This document shows positions 28,102 through 37,533 of a stretch of DNA of 64,000 nt, in pieces. Source of the stretch: Lachnospiraceae bacterium GAM79 (GTDB lineage Bacteria; Bacillota; Clostridia; Lachnospirales; Lachnospiraceae); contig AP018536.1 of NCBI GenBank assembly GCA_003584705.1, positions 3,224,001 through 3,288,000 of the forward strand. The letters run 5' to 3'. How positions within the stretch are numbered: position 1 is the first letter of the stretch; every line of letters starts with the position of its first letter. Below the pieces are notes generated by a model that searched no databases, was not told where the DNA came from, and saw only the letters and a list, made by a program, of their open reading frames with translations. Made by a program: the position numbers and the translations under genes.

Positions 28102-31100
28102 TTACCGTAACCGGGTACGCAGTTCATCCAACACATTTCCCGACACTCCGATCACGCTGATCGTCGGATGATCTTCCAGCCTCTTGTCACCTTTATAGGC
28201 CCGCACTGTGATTTCCTGTGTCTGGTTCTCCGGAGTATATAAAGGCACCATAAATTCCAGTTCTTCCGTCTTACGATACCCCTGACTTTCGGTATAATCA
28301 TAGACTTTATTCAATGTCGGATCCAGTGCTGTCATACATTCCGGGAAAATGACCTCCACCCGGTCCGCATATCCCCATGTGGTAAAGGTAAGAATTCCGC
28401 TTTCGCCGCATTTGAAGACCGGCTCCTGCGGCTCCAAAATACGTTTCACACTGCTTTCCAGTGCAAATTCCGTCGTACCGTAACAGATACGGCTCTCATT
28501 CCCCACATGATCCGAAGCATATCCCAGTACCGTAAAATCCCCGCTGAACAGCGGTTCGTCCTCTGTGATTGTAATCACGATACAGCCATCTTCTCCGGGA
28601 AGGTAGGTCTTAGAAACAGCATTGTCCGTATTACTGATAACAATTGTAAAATGATCCACACCACTTAGAGCATCTGTGGCAGTAACACGTATGGTAACAG
28701 CTCCGTCTCTGCGATCGATCAGTGCCCGGTTCTCCAGTATTTCCATCCCCCGGATGACCGGAGCTTCTCCGTCAGCGATCAGAGCGATCCCGTTTTTCTG
28801 ATCCTGCGTAGATACAGAATATATTTTATCTGTTCCGTGATCCGCTTCCGCTACCGGAATCACCCGAATCGTTTGTCCGTTCCGGTCTCCACTTATGACA
28901 AATTGCTGTACTCCGATAAGTTCCTGGTTCCGGTGTGACCGCAAAGTATAGGAATAGGAATGTTGCTGCAGCACATTGGTCCCCTCAGTCGCATAAGACA
29001 GTCCCTCCGCATCTGTCCGGATCACATCATCCGTTATCTCCGCAGACGGTGTGACAATGATATTTCTCGCCCTGCCACCGTCCTCCGTCACCGTTTCATA
29101 TATTGTCCCATTCAGTTGATAGTCCGGTCTGGCTGTACCTTCCATATAAGATGCATTCGTTAACGTGAACGGTGTCTTTCCGTCCGCCCGGACATACCAG
29201 GTTTTGTCTGCTGCCGCCGGATATACATTGCCCTCTGCCTCGTTTATCTTAAGCTGTTTTGTATGAAGCTTCCACAGAATCTGTTTTCCATCCACACAAA
29301 TATGTGTGGTCTCGCCTACATTTCCCGCCACATCCACAGCGGCAACATGCAGATACTGCACCCCATCCTTTACCTCCAGTTCCATATGGGGTTCTTTACA
29401 ATAACCGGCATCGTCCGTTACGACGGTATCCCTGTTTTGATCCACAAGATAATAATATCCCCTGATACCGCTAAGCAATGTGTTTTTTGTGATATTGGAG
29501 TCACATAGTTTGGAAGTACTGCCCGTCAGATAAGATTCCGCTCTATGATAATATACCGTCCCGTAATCCTCCGGCTGTGTCCACGAGATTCTTATTCTTT
29601 CACTGTCCAGTGCTTCTCTTACGACGTTCTCCGGAATTTTCCCGGGAACCGCAAGATCAGTTGCCCTGACTCCCTTCAGCTGTAAAGTCTCCTGGTAGCC
29701 TATTGCTTTTGACTGCAGACACAACAGCCCGTCTCCACTCCGTACTCCACTTTCACTTTCATATAGCAGTGCACATTCCGGATTTACATAATTGCTTCCG
29801 CCATATGCCGGCTTCGAGAATAGGACCTGGCCTTCCGTATAACCGCATACAAGAGTTCTCCCACCACTGAAACTAAGTGAGCTGATTCCCGCGGTAAACC
29901 AGACATTTCCTCTTAAATGAAAATTCAGATGCACGTAGATATGTGTCGTTCCTTCCGGTAATGAGATATGCAGGGACTGCCGGAAATCACTGGCTGCCGG
30001 GTCTCCGCCGCCATGTTTATCATAAAAAGGATAATCCCGAAATTTTCCCTGTGCAATTTTTGTTCCTTTCTGATCCAGGATTACAAATTCCGACGGCTGC
30101 TTCTCATCCGGCAGCCAGTCGGTATTCACAATATTTCCACCCAGAGATCCCCATCCATCGCAAAAATATGAAAGATTCAATGTCGTATTGCCATTGGTGG
30201 GAATCCCCCGATAACCGGAAACATTCCACATCTGTTCCTTAGGATAATTCCCGTTTCTGGCCCATCCGACCCGGACTATGGCACGGCTCCACTCATCATC
30301 GTCCGTACTTGTGGTATGTCCGTTATACTGATAAGAATTTGTGCCTGAGGAATCAAAGCAATTCGATCCCCACATAAAATATTCCCAATCTCCGAATGTT
30401 GGTGTATAAGAAGCATTTCTATAGCAGTCATTCGTATGGTGATGCACAATCTTCTCTCCGGCGGTTCCTCCATAATATCCGGCTCCGCCTCCGGCCATAC
30501 CCGCTTCTCCTTCCTGCTGCCCTAGGACACTTTCCATGCTGCCACCCTTGCCGCCTGCACCGCCCGGTGATGCTCCACCGCCTCCTCCTGCGATCAGCAG
30601 GATTCCCTTCCGGTCGGATACCACGGATGTCATTCCTCCTCCGTTTCCATAATTTGAAGCTCTGCCGCCTTTGTTATACCCGTTTTGACCACCCACGGCA
30701 TAGGTCAGTTGTTCCCCCCTCTGCAGCCAGAATGTTCCGGAGGCACTTCCCCCACATCCTCCCCGAAAGGAACCGTAGCCCTGTCCCTGCGCCCCCATCG
30801 CCTTTATGACGTAGAGTCCGGTATACGGCACGTTATATGTCCTCGTCTTTGCTTCATAAATACCGGTCAGTTCAACGGCCGCTCCGCTGTTGATATCCGT
30901 TGCACTATTAATCCGCATCCAGGCACCGTCTTCCAGTCTCTGATAAATAAGGTACGTTTTGTTGTTGTGATCCGTCTGCTCCCAGGACAGATCCACTGCT
31001 CCTTTTCCTTCGTTTTCCTTGTAGTTATCTTTCGCCAGCAGGGTAAGATCCACCCATTGCGCGTACAATGTCGTATTTTCGGACGGTATGATGCTGTCGC

Positions 31101-32412
31101 CCGCTCCTCCTGCCGGCCGTCGGAATTCCGAGTCATAATACCAGCCTCCAAAGGACCACCCGGGTCTGGTGGTCTCCGGTAATGTGACAGGTTCCGGCTG
31201 ATAGACTGCCGTCAGCCTGTCCACATTACCGTCCGGAGCATCAAAGATATATTGCTTTCCATCCAGACTCCCCCGGAACGGATGCACCTTTTTCCATTCG
31301 ACAAACCGATTTTTCCCCTGCACCGGAGTGATCTCCGATCCGCCATTGGCACGAAAACAGACTGTATACCCATCTGGTGCGCAGACCAGTTCTTCCTGCA
31401 ACAGATATCTTTCAAGATATGGCTGCGTTACAGAAAATATCTCCCGGTCATCATACTTTCCTCCATTGGCATAAAGCACAAGGGTGCTTTCACTCCGCAC
31501 CCATTGTGCATATAAATTGACTACACCATGATCGTTATCTGTCCAGGTTGTCCGGTCTCTCCAATCCGCCTGCCTGAGATTTTCGATTGCAGCTTTATCC
31601 GCATAAGCGGTTCCTGAACCATCTGGCTCTGTGTTCCAGCCCGCGAACAAATATCCGGTCCTGCTGTAATTGTTCTCTGTCAGGTGTGTCACCGGAGTGA
31701 CCGTCTTGCCTTCGTAGACTATGGCATCGTTGTACATATGGATACTGTCATCCATATAACCGTTATAAGATGCACCTCCCGTATTGGCCTGATAACAGAC
31801 CTTATACTGATTCCAGGAAATATTTTTACATTTATGTGCCGGCAGATCCACCCCCTGCTCCAGATTGTCGCAGAACGGACAGAGATAATAGTAGCTCATC
31901 GGTTTTCTTTCGTTGCCCAGATCCAGGTACTGTATCGAGGCCGCCGCTTCTCTGCTCATATAGATATTGTACTCTTCAATGGCTTCTCCACAATCCGCAC
32001 AATAGGCTTTCCAGCCGGAATAATAATACTGCATGCATTTTTGTCTGCCAAAAGATACCCCGTGCCAGTTTTTTCCGGTATATCCATTATGAATACACTG
32101 TCCCGGCCGGTGGACCACTTTCCAATATCTCACTGGGATTTCTCCATACCGTTTCTCTGTATAAATATGTTCTCCCACTACCGGATCTCTCAGCGAAGAA
32201 GGAATCTGCGTATACACAGTGGTGCTGTCATCCCGGGCATACCACACATAATTCCGGTCTCCTGCGCAGGTTGTAAATGCACGTCCATCCGGACTGAAAG
32301 AAACATAAGGACTGTTGTAAATGGTCTTTTTCGCTGCCGCTTCCGACTGTATCGAAAACAGGAGCGCAATTCCCAGCACGAGTAATCCTGCCAGATATCT
32401 CCCATACCGCAT
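28102..32412 (-). CDS. Large secreted InlB-repeat / glycine-rich protein of the Tad locus
   Basis: 1436 residues. Signal peptide (to about residue 27, SEAAA). A Cys cluster at about 138-181 (two CxxC pairs, zinc-ribbon-like) is followed by InlB-type B repeats at about 240-306 and 405-456 (TRPGWSFGGWYYD, then TTLYAQWV) with a degenerate one between. A Gly-rich block spans about 528-655 (IAGGGGGASPGGAGGKGG), and Ig/bacterial-surface-like beta domains fill the rest. No LPxTG or membrane anchor at the C-terminus. Likely a pilus-associated adhesin or extracellular scaffold. Start 32412 has GGAGG seven bases upstream; ATG 32418 overlaps the cpaB-like stop but is too close to the SD. Confidence 0.8.
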   Translation of the reverse strand: MRYGRYLAGLLVLGIALLFSIQSEAAAKKTIYNSPYVSFSPDGRAFTTCAGDRNYVWYARDDSTTVYTQIPSSLRDPVVGEHIYTEKRYGEIPVRYWKVVHRPGQCIHNGYTGKNWHGVSFGRQKCMQYYYSGWKAYCADCGEAIEEYNIYMSREAAASIQYLDLGNERKPMSYYYLCPFCDNLEQGVDLPAHKCKNISWNQYKVCYQANTGGASYNGYMDDSIHMYNDAIVYEGKTVTPVTHLTENNYSRTGYLFAGWNTEPDGSGTAYADKAAIENLRQADWRDRTTWTDNDHGVVNLYAQWVRSESTLVLYANGGKYDDREIFSVTQPYLERYLLQEELVCAPDGYTVCFRANGGSEITPVQGKNRFVEWKKVHPFRGSLDGKQYIFDAPDGNVDRLTAVYQPEPVTLPETTRPGWSFGGWYYDSEFRRPAGGAGDSIIPSENTTLYAQWVDLTLLAKDNYKENEGKGAVDLSWEQTDHNNKTYLIYQRLEDGAWMRINSATDINSGAAVELTGIYEAKTRTYNVPYTGLYVIKAMGAQGQGYGSFRGGCGGSASGTFWLQRGEQLTYAVGGQNGYNKGGRASNYGNGGGMTSVVSDRKGILLIAGGGGGASPGGAGGKGGSMESVLGQQEGEAGMAGGGAGYYGGTAGEKIVHHHTNDCYRNASYTPTFGDWEYFMWGSNCFDSSGTNSYQYNGHTTSTDDDEWSRAIVRVGWARNGNYPKEQMWNVSGYRGIPTNGNTTLNLSYFCDGWGSLGGNIVNTDWLPDEKQPSEFVILDQKGTKIAQGKFRDYPFYDKHGGGDPAASDFRQSLHISLPEGTTHIYVHLNFHLRGNVWFTAGISSLSFSGGRTLVCGYTEGQVLFSKPAYGGSNYVNPECALLYESESGVRSGDGLLCLQSKAIGYQETLQLKGVRATDLAVPGKIPENVVREALDSERIRISWTQPEDYGTVYYHRAESYLTGSTSKLCDSNITKNTLLSGIRGYYYLVDQNRDTVVTDDAGYCKEPHMELEVKDGVQYLHVAAVDVAGNVGETTHICVDGKQILWKLHTKQLKINEAEGNVYPAAADKTWYVRADGKTPFTLTNASYMEGTARPDYQLNGTIYETVTEDGGRARNIIVTPSAEITDDVIRTDAEGLSYATEGTNVLQQHSYSYTLRSHRNQELIGVQQFVISGDRNGQTIRVIPVAEADHGTDKIYSVSTQDQKNGIALIADGEAPVIRGMEILENRALIDRRDGAVTIRVTATDALSGVDHFTIVISNTDNAVSKTYLPGEDGCIVITITEDEPLFSGDFTVLGYASDHVGNESRICYGTTEFALESSVKRILEPQEPVFKCGESGILTFTTWGYADRVEVIFPECMTALDPTLNKVYDYTESQGYRKTEELEFMVPLYTPENQTQEITVRAYKGDKRLEDHPTISVIGVSGNVLDELRTRLR

Positions 32413-32414
32413 TC

Positions 32415-33104
32415 TCATTCCTCCTGCCTATCCGCATCCTCTGCCTTGACCACACGCAAGGAGCCCTGTGCCAGTGCAGCATAAAAGTCCGCCACCCTTT
32501 CTTTTTCCATATAGATATTTACTCTCTGTGCCGGAGTTGTCCCATCATCACCGCCGATTGCAGCTCCATTCCGGTCAAACACCTGTTGGACAAACACATT
32601 TTCCCACAACAGTTTCCCGTTTTGTTCCTCTTCCTCCTGTTCCACACAATAAATATGGATCCTGTCTCCGGCACGCAGGACACCGCCCACTACCTGGTAC
32701 AGATCTTCGGCGCGGAATCCGGCTATAACAGGTTCCCGCATCTGTTCTGTGATCTCCGACAGTTCCCGCAGCATGCCTGTAGTCAGTACCATCCCCTGTT
32801 CCACTCCATATGCCGCTATTCTTCCGCTTGCCGCCTCTGTGCTTTTCAGTGCAGTCTCCGGCACAATTCTTTTGTCGATTTCCATGACTGTCATATACTG
32901 CTCTGCATTTTCCGCGGAGATTTTTTCTCCCCTGGGAATTGCCGCCGTTACCACGCATACCTGTTCTTTTTCGTATTCCGTAAGCACTCTCTTTTCTGTC
33001 TGCAGCAAAAAAACAAATACTGCCATAGCCGCCACAAACGCTGCCAGGATACTTCCGTTCCAGATTCTATTCTTCCACGCCTGACTCATCTTCCGTTTTT
33101 TCAT
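32415..33104 (-). CDS. CpaB/RcpC-like SAF-domain Flp pilus assembly protein
   Basis: 229 residues. One N-terminal membrane helix (about 15-35), then a SAF domain (VVTAAIPRGEKISAENAEQY) and the GDRIHIYCVEQ segment typical of RcpC/CpaB C-terminal parts. These proteins help stabilise Flp pilus assembly outside the membrane, possibly by binding the glycan layer. Start 33104 follows GGAGAGG; the longer frame to 33137 lies in the previous gene. Overlaps the upstream TadE-like gene by 38 bases and stops 2 bases before the large secreted protein starts. Confidence 0.82.
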   Translation of the reverse strand: MKKRKMSQAWKNRIWNGSILAAFVAAMAVFVFLLQTEKRVLTEYEKEQVCVVTAAIPRGEKISAENAEQYMTVMEIDKRIVPETALKSTEAASGRIAAYGVEQGMVLTTGMLRELSEITEQMREPVIAGFRAEDLYQVVGGVLRAGDRIHIYCVEQEEEEQNGKLLWENVFVQQVFDRNGAAIGGDDGTTPAQRVNIYMEKERVADFYAALAQGSLRVVKAEDADRQEE

Positions 33105-33723
33105 TCGTTTCCTCTCCCATATATTCACTGACCACATCTACCAGCTTACTTTTTTCAGCAGTTACTGTAATTCCCAGAAAACCTTCCACCGGATATGTGA
33201 TCTCACTGTACACACCGGTATTCTCAATGGTCTGTCCCCCCGGAGTCCTCACTTCTCCCAGGGTTCCTTCCCATTCCAGGATCCTTCCGTCACCGTTTCG
33301 TTCCCACACCTGCACTTTTGTTCCCGTGACATTATAGATAATATAATTTCGTATCTCTACCTTTCCGGAAATCAGCTTGTGACCTACTGCTTCATAATTT
33401 TCATTTAACCCCAGATTTTCACGGACAGCAGAACAATATCCCGCATACGCCTGTTCCTGATCTGTGATATGTACCTTATGTGTGCTGCCATACTCCCGGA
33501 TATCAATGACTGCCGATGCCAGATTGGACAGTGCCAATGCATCTTCCAGATACCGTGCGGATGCCTTGTACATTGCCAGTTGCAGCTGCATATACAACAA
33601 AATTGCCAGAAACAGTATCAGAAACAATCCCAGCACCCAGGAAACCTGTCCACTTTCTGCTTTTCCTGTCTCCTGCCGGTTCTCAGTTTTTGGCAGTCGA
33701 TACTCTCTTTTCCCGTATTTCAT
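33067..33723 (-). CDS. TadE/TadG-like membrane-anchored pseudopilin
   Basis: About 218 residues from MKYGKREYRL. One hydrophobic helix (SWVLGLFLILFLAILLYMQL) preceded by ESGQV, then an extracellular domain; this is the layout of TadE/TadF-type pseudopilins seen in Clostridia, often with ALSNLASAVID after the helix. Start is uncertain: ATG 33801 gives 244 residues but overlaps the upstream gene by 119 bases and has no SD, so 33723 (41-base overlap) is preferred. Acidic C-terminal tail. Confidence 0.7.
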   Translation of the reverse strand: MKYGKREYRLPKTENRQETGKAESGQVSWVLGLFLILFLAILLYMQLQLAMYKASARYLEDALALSNLASAVIDIREYGSTHKVHITDQEQAYAGYCSAVRENLGLNENYEAVGHKLISGKVEIRNYIIYNVTGTKVQVWERNGDGRILEWEGTLGEVRTPGGQTIENTGVYSEITYPVEGFLGITVTAEKSKLVDVVSEYMGEETNEKTEDESGVEE

Positions 33724-34048
33724 AATGTCCGCCCAGCTTTCCGTGAATCTGCAGGATAATGCGTTCCCCATATCCTGCAGGTTCCAAAGTACTTCCCTCA
33801 TAATCGATCTCTGTCAGTCCTGCCGTCTCCAGTTCTGCCGTGAGGTGTGCCTGCTCCGCCGGTTCCAGGTACCCTACCGTTTCCATTTTCAGCAGATAGG
33901 CCCTCGCCAGCTGTCCTACATTCTCTTTTGCCTGGAGCAGCTGCACATTCTGCAGGTAGTTCAGCATCACTACCGTCAGTGCCAGCACACACATACCCAT
34001 CGTCAGCAGTTCTCCTATGTTCCCTGGCTGTTTCCCTCGTTCCGTCAT
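33683..34048 (-). CDS. TadE-like small pseudopilin
   Basis: 121 residues. Short polar N-terminus, PGNIGELLTMGMCVLALTVVMLNYL giving a Gly-Glu boundary and a single hydrophobic helix, then a helical and a beta segment. Fits the TadE-like minor pseudopilin class by size and position directly after the Flp-like pilin gene. AGGAG sits 5 bases before ATG. Confidence 0.65.
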   Translation of the reverse strand: MTERGKQPGNIGELLTMGMCVLALTVVMLNYLQNVQLLQAKENVGQLARAYLLKMETVGYLEPAEQAHLTAELETAGLTEIDYEGSTLEPAGYGERIILQIHGKLGGHYEIREKRVSTAKN

Positions 34049-34061
34049 CTTCTCTCCTATC

Positions 34062-34268
34062 CTATACCCCTGTCAGGATATCTGCCGCTTTGGTCTGCAT
34101 CGCTGTTACAATGGTCTGTATAAACGTTGTCAGACTGTCCTTCATGACCACGCACAATAACAGTGCAATAATACACAGACCTACAGTGACCAGGATCCCG
34201 TCGATCCCCTGCTCCTGCCGTAAGGCATGTTCTTTTACTTTTCCCCAGATTCTCTGTAAATTCTTCAT
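34062..34268 (-). CDS. Flp-type major pilin candidate
   Basis: 68 residues. A basic N-terminal leader (MKNLQRIWGKVKEHALRQ), then EQG followed by IDGILVTVGLCIIALLLCVV, i.e. a Gly cleavage point before a hydrophobic helix as in Flp/type IVb prepilins, and a short C-terminal helix. The smallest gene of the Tad locus and in the place expected of the major pilin. The classical Glu/Tyr pair of Flp is not clear, so the family is divergent. Confidence 0.7.
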   Translation of the reverse strand: MKNLQRIWGKVKEHALRQEQGIDGILVTVGLCIIALLLCVVMKDSLTTFIQTIVTAMQTKAADILTGV

Positions 34269-34303
34269 GTTTTGTCCCTTTCTTGTTTTGTTTTATTGGT
34301 ATT

Positions 34304-35128
34304 TCAGAATTGCACCACTGCCCGGAACATATATCCCACACAGGCATATAAAATGATTCCCAGTACCGCCCCCAGCATTCCCAGCTGATAAAAAGTAATA
34401 CTACGGTCCAGAGCACTTTTTTGCTGTTGAAGCACCGTAAGTTCCATATCCTTCAACTGCTCTCCCATGTCCTTCAACAGATCTACCGCCTGCCCCGACT
34501 CTCCTGCCTGGATCAGGGTAATGCACAATGCATCGATCTGACGGTTGTCAAATTTCTGTTGGAAGTCAGACAAAGCCGTAACCAGATCCGACTGTATGAC
34601 CAGATCTCCGGACAGTTCCATCAATGCCTGCTGTAATCTCTGCGTCCGTACGCTCTGGCAGCATTCCGTCAAGGCATCCGTTACATAGACTCCGGCACAG
34701 GTCTGTACCTCCAGTGCCTGATAGATCAGCTGCAGATCCGGCATCATCTTACGATTGTCCTGTCGGTTCAGGTACAGCAATAACAGTTCCGGCACATAAT
34801 ACAGTCCCATTGCCGCAAGCAGTGCATATCCCCAGCCGATAGATTCCAGTGTCAGTACTGCGCCAAGAGAAAGAAACAGGCGCATCAGCAGGTATTTTAC
34901 CGGTGTAATTTTCTTCCCATAGTGAAATTTTGCACCGTTTTTCCTTAATTTCTTTTCTGTTCCGGTGACCCAGTTTTCATACCTTCGGCTCTCCCGCAGC
35001 ATTCCGGTAAATTCCTCGCAGGCATGCAACACCGTTTTCGGCATTGTTCCCATACCCAGCCGGAACACAAAAATTCCTCCCAGCACCGCTCCCAACAGTT
35101 CGGGAATCCAGATAACTCTCCAGCTCAT
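34304..35128 (-). CDS. tadC: TadC-like platform protein (type II secretion F family)
   Basis: 274 residues. T2SSF fold: membrane helices near residues 8-25, 85-125 and the C-terminus, with the cytoplasmic helical bundle (QLIYQALEVQTCAGVYVTDAL, then LCITLIQAGESGQAVDLLKD) between. Pairs with TadB to form the inner membrane platform on which the TadA ATPase acts. Start 35128 (MSWRVIW) has GGAGGT seven bases upstream; the frame can begin at a GTG at 35137 that abuts the SD. Confidence 0.82.
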   Translation of the reverse strand: MSWRVIWIPELLGAVLGGIFVFRLGMGTMPKTVLHACEEFTGMLRESRRYENWVTGTEKKLRKNGAKFHYGKKITPVKYLLMRLFLSLGAVLTLESIGWGYALLAAMGLYYVPELLLLYLNRQDNRKMMPDLQLIYQALEVQTCAGVYVTDALTECCQSVRTQRLQQALMELSGDLVIQSDLVTALSDFQQKFDNRQIDALCITLIQAGESGQAVDLLKDMGEQLKDMELTVLQQQKSALDRSITFYQLGMLGAVLGIILYACVGYMFRAVVQF

Positions 35129-35145
35129 TCTCCACACCTCCCTGA

Positions 35146-36084
35146 CTAGCGGCGAAAACCATACAGTTTCCGCAAAAACAGAAACAATATCAGTCCATAG
35201 ACACCCACTGCCAGATGCCCCGGTAAAGTCCCGGATACTATTTTCCAGACCGACACATCGATCAGCCGGTCCACCGTCAGCAGGGCGAATACCGACATTC
35301 CCAGAAGCAACGCCATATTGATACCTGCCTCTCGAAGCATCCCTTTACGTTCCTCTTCCATACGCAGATACTCCCTTGCGGAACGTCTGCTGCTGTCTAC
35401 CAGTGTGGTCAGATCTGCCATATAGCGGATACTGATCTCCAGATTTCTGGCCAGTTCCTTTATCTTGGGATGTTCTATTCGTTCTGCCATGGACAAAAGT
35501 GCCAGCGAACTATCTCCGGTCGTCTGTGCTTCATAGGCACATTCCTCCAGTGCTCCCTTTAACGGTTCTTCCACATAACGGCTCACCTGACCCAGAATCA
35601 TGGTGATCTCTCCCGCTGTCAGGCTGTAATTTCCCAGGAAATTCAGACATTTCAGCAGATTTTCATTGGTCATCCGCAATTCTTCTGCCCGCAGCGTGCT
35701 CAGGAACAGATATTCCACTGCTCCGCTTATCATTATCCCCGATAAAGCTATCAGGAATTTCCCACTGCTCCCAAGCAACACTCCAAAGATCACCGTCATT
35801 CCCAGAAGATTTCCTGCGATCCATTTCTCCGGGGTGCACGCCGGAAATCTGCGCCGCATACCGCAATAACAGAGAAATTCTTCCACCCGGCAGATCCAGG
35901 TATTGTTACGCTGTAGCTCCTGCAGCTTGTGCCGGTTTTCCAACACCCGCAGTCTTGCCGACTGATCCATCCCTTTTTTCGTCCGGGACAGCAGGCTTTT
36001 TGCTGTCTCCACCCACCGTATCCTTCCAAACAGAAGCAGAAAACCCGTAAATATTAAACAAAAGATCCATACGTATATGATCAT
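35146..36084 (-). CDS. tadB: TadB-like platform protein (type II secretion F family)
   Basis: 312 residues. Membrane segments near the N-terminus, around 90-125, and at 250-300; the intervening domain has CLNFLGNYSLTAGEITMILG and LARNLEISIRYMADLTTLVD in T2SSF arrangement. Second platform subunit of the Tad apparatus. Lies 23 bases after the ATPase gene and 17 bases before tadC. Confidence 0.82.
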   Translation of the reverse strand: MIIYVWIFCLIFTGFLLLFGRIRWVETAKSLLSRTKKGMDQSARLRVLENRHKLQELQRNNTWICRVEEFLCYCGMRRRFPACTPEKWIAGNLLGMTVIFGVLLGSSGKFLIALSGIMISGAVEYLFLSTLRAEELRMTNENLLKCLNFLGNYSLTAGEITMILGQVSRYVEEPLKGALEECAYEAQTTGDSSLALLSMAERIEHPKIKELARNLEISIRYMADLTTLVDSSRRSAREYLRMEEERKGMLREAGINMALLLGMSVFALLTVDRLIDVSVWKIVSGTLPGHLAVGVYGLILFLFLRKLYGFRR

Positions 36085-36107
36085 AAGTTTCTCCTCTCAT
36101 GTAATGG

Positions 36108-37259
36108 TCAAAACAATCTCTCATACTCCAGATTCTCTTTCTCCGCATTCCACCCCAGACAGGCGAAGATCTCCTTCACCCGGTAATGTTCCATAAACAC
36201 CAGGGTCTGAAAGCAGTCCATCATTTTCATTAATTCGTTGCGGGAATAACGACTGTCATACATTGCATAGTCCACGATCTTCTCCGGTGCCCTGTCCGCA
36301 GAGGGTGCATGTACCGTAGCCGCACAGATCTGTCCTGTATACGCCGCATTCAACAGATACAGCGCTTCTCCTCCCTTCACCTCACCTATGATAAAAAAGT
36401 CCACGTCCATCGTCAGTCCCGCTATACTGATATGCTTTAAATCATAATTCACACTGCTTTCCGAGGTTCCCGGAAGCGAATGAAGGAACATCATATCCGG
36501 ATGAAACAGTGTGGTCAGCTCATCCGCCTGCTGTGCCACCAGAATTGCCATATCATCCGGAAGCGTCTCCTTCAACGCATTTAACAGTGTGGTTTTACCG
36601 GAAGAATTTCCTCCGCAGATCAGGGTCGATCCCTGTCGGAACCTCTGCACCAGCAGTTCTGCCGTATTCCTGTCCAGCATCTCTTTCTCCACCAGTTCTG
36701 TCATCATGGGAAAACTCTTCGGCACCTTCCGGATACACAGATAAGGTTCGCTGTAGGTATTGACAATGGGCATGGATAAGGTAAAACGAAAGATAAAGTC
36801 CGGATGACTTTCTGTATCCGTAAACCGTTGGATCGCATTCAGGTTAGAAATATTCACCTGATTTCTGGTTGCCACATAATCAATAAACTGCCGGTACTCC
36901 TTCTCCGAAGCAAAGGCAATTCCGGCATCCATACGTTTTCCTTCTCTCTTGATCCGGATACAGTCATGACTCACCACCCGGATATCCGAAATGCTTTTGT
37001 CATCCATGAGCGGTGACAGTCTGGAATAACCGAAAATATATTGTTCAAATGATTTTAAAAGTCTTTTCCTTTTCGTTGCCGGGAAATGATAATATTGATC
37101 GATATGTTTTCCTGCCTCCTGCAGAAATTCCTCCTTGCCCAACACACCCTTTTTTACCTGGATCAAAAGCACCTGTTTCTGTGTGATAAAATCTTCTACC
37201 AGCCTCTGCAATTCTGCATCAGAGGCGGTTTCTTCCCTTTTGTTTTCTCTTTCCTCCAT
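36108..37259 (-). CDS. tadA: TadA/CpaF-type secretion ATPase
   Basis: 383 residues. N-terminal helical domain, then the CpaF core: RYSRLSPLMDD-like segment, DIRVVSHDCIRIKREG, Walker A GGNSSGKTT at about 215, Asp/His boxes, Walker B VDFFIIGEVKGGEAL, and ATVHAPSADRAPEKIVDYAM. This hexameric cytoplasmic ATPase powers Flp pilus assembly. First gene of the Tad operon; AGGAGG precedes ATG. The operon lacks TadZ and secretin genes, as expected in Gram-positives. Confidence 0.92.
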   Translation of the reverse strand: MEERENKREETASDAELQRLVEDFITQKQVLLIQVKKGVLGKEEFLQEAGKHIDQYYHFPATKRKRLLKSFEQYIFGYSRLSPLMDDKSISDIRVVSHDCIRIKREGKRMDAGIAFASEKEYRQFIDYVATRNQVNISNLNAIQRFTDTESHPDFIFRFTLSMPIVNTYSEPYLCIRKVPKSFPMMTELVEKEMLDRNTAELLVQRFRQGSTLICGGNSSGKTTLLNALKETLPDDMAILVAQQADELTTLFHPDMMFLHSLPGTSESSVNYDLKHISIAGLTMDVDFFIIGEVKGGEALYLLNAAYTGQICAATVHAPSADRAPEKIVDYAMYDSRYSRNELMKMMDCFQTLVFMEHYRVKEIFACLGWNAEKENLEYERLF

Positions 37260-37311
37260 ACATCCTCCTGTTGGTTTTTCTCAAAATAATCCATTTTGCA
37301 CTAATTAATAC

Positions 37312-37370
37312 ATTATGTGATTCCTGGTCGAATATGACCTGATATTTAGAATTTTGACCTCGACTGACCT
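37312..37370 (-). promoter_or_regulatory. Candidate activator-dependent promoter of the Tad operon with three phased direct repeats
   Basis: Minus strand: AGGTCA occurs at 37335-37340, 37355-37360 and 37365-37370, spaced 20 and 10 bases. The repeat nearest the gene occupies the -35 position 17 bases from CATAAT (37312-37317). The poor -35 suggests activation by a protein bound to the repeats. A further -35/-10-like pair (TTGACA 37408-37413, TAATCT 37385-37390) lies upstream. Confidence 0.6.
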
Positions 37371-37456
37371 GTCGGGTAATATGCAGATTACTCCCTTCCG
37401 TGGCATCTGTCAACGCCTCCGGAACTATTTTCTCATTTTCGGAAGAATGGCCAAAG

Positions 37457-37506
37457 AAAAACCGCATTCTGTCAGGTTAATTTCAAAAAAACCGTCAGAA
37501 TGCGGT
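37457..37506 (-). terminator. Intrinsic terminator after the EAL-domain gene
   Basis: ACCGCATTCTG (37461-37471) pairs with CAGAATGCGGT (37496-37506), with an inner GGTT/AACC stem, followed on the minus strand by UUUUUC. Confidence 0.75.
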
Positions 37507-37533
37507 CTGCGCATTTGTCTATTTTGTCTTTGT

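Noticed and set aside
37219..37467. 82-codon frame in the Tad upstream region
   Set aside because: It spans the terminator and the phased repeats and overlaps tadA; no SD at its start.
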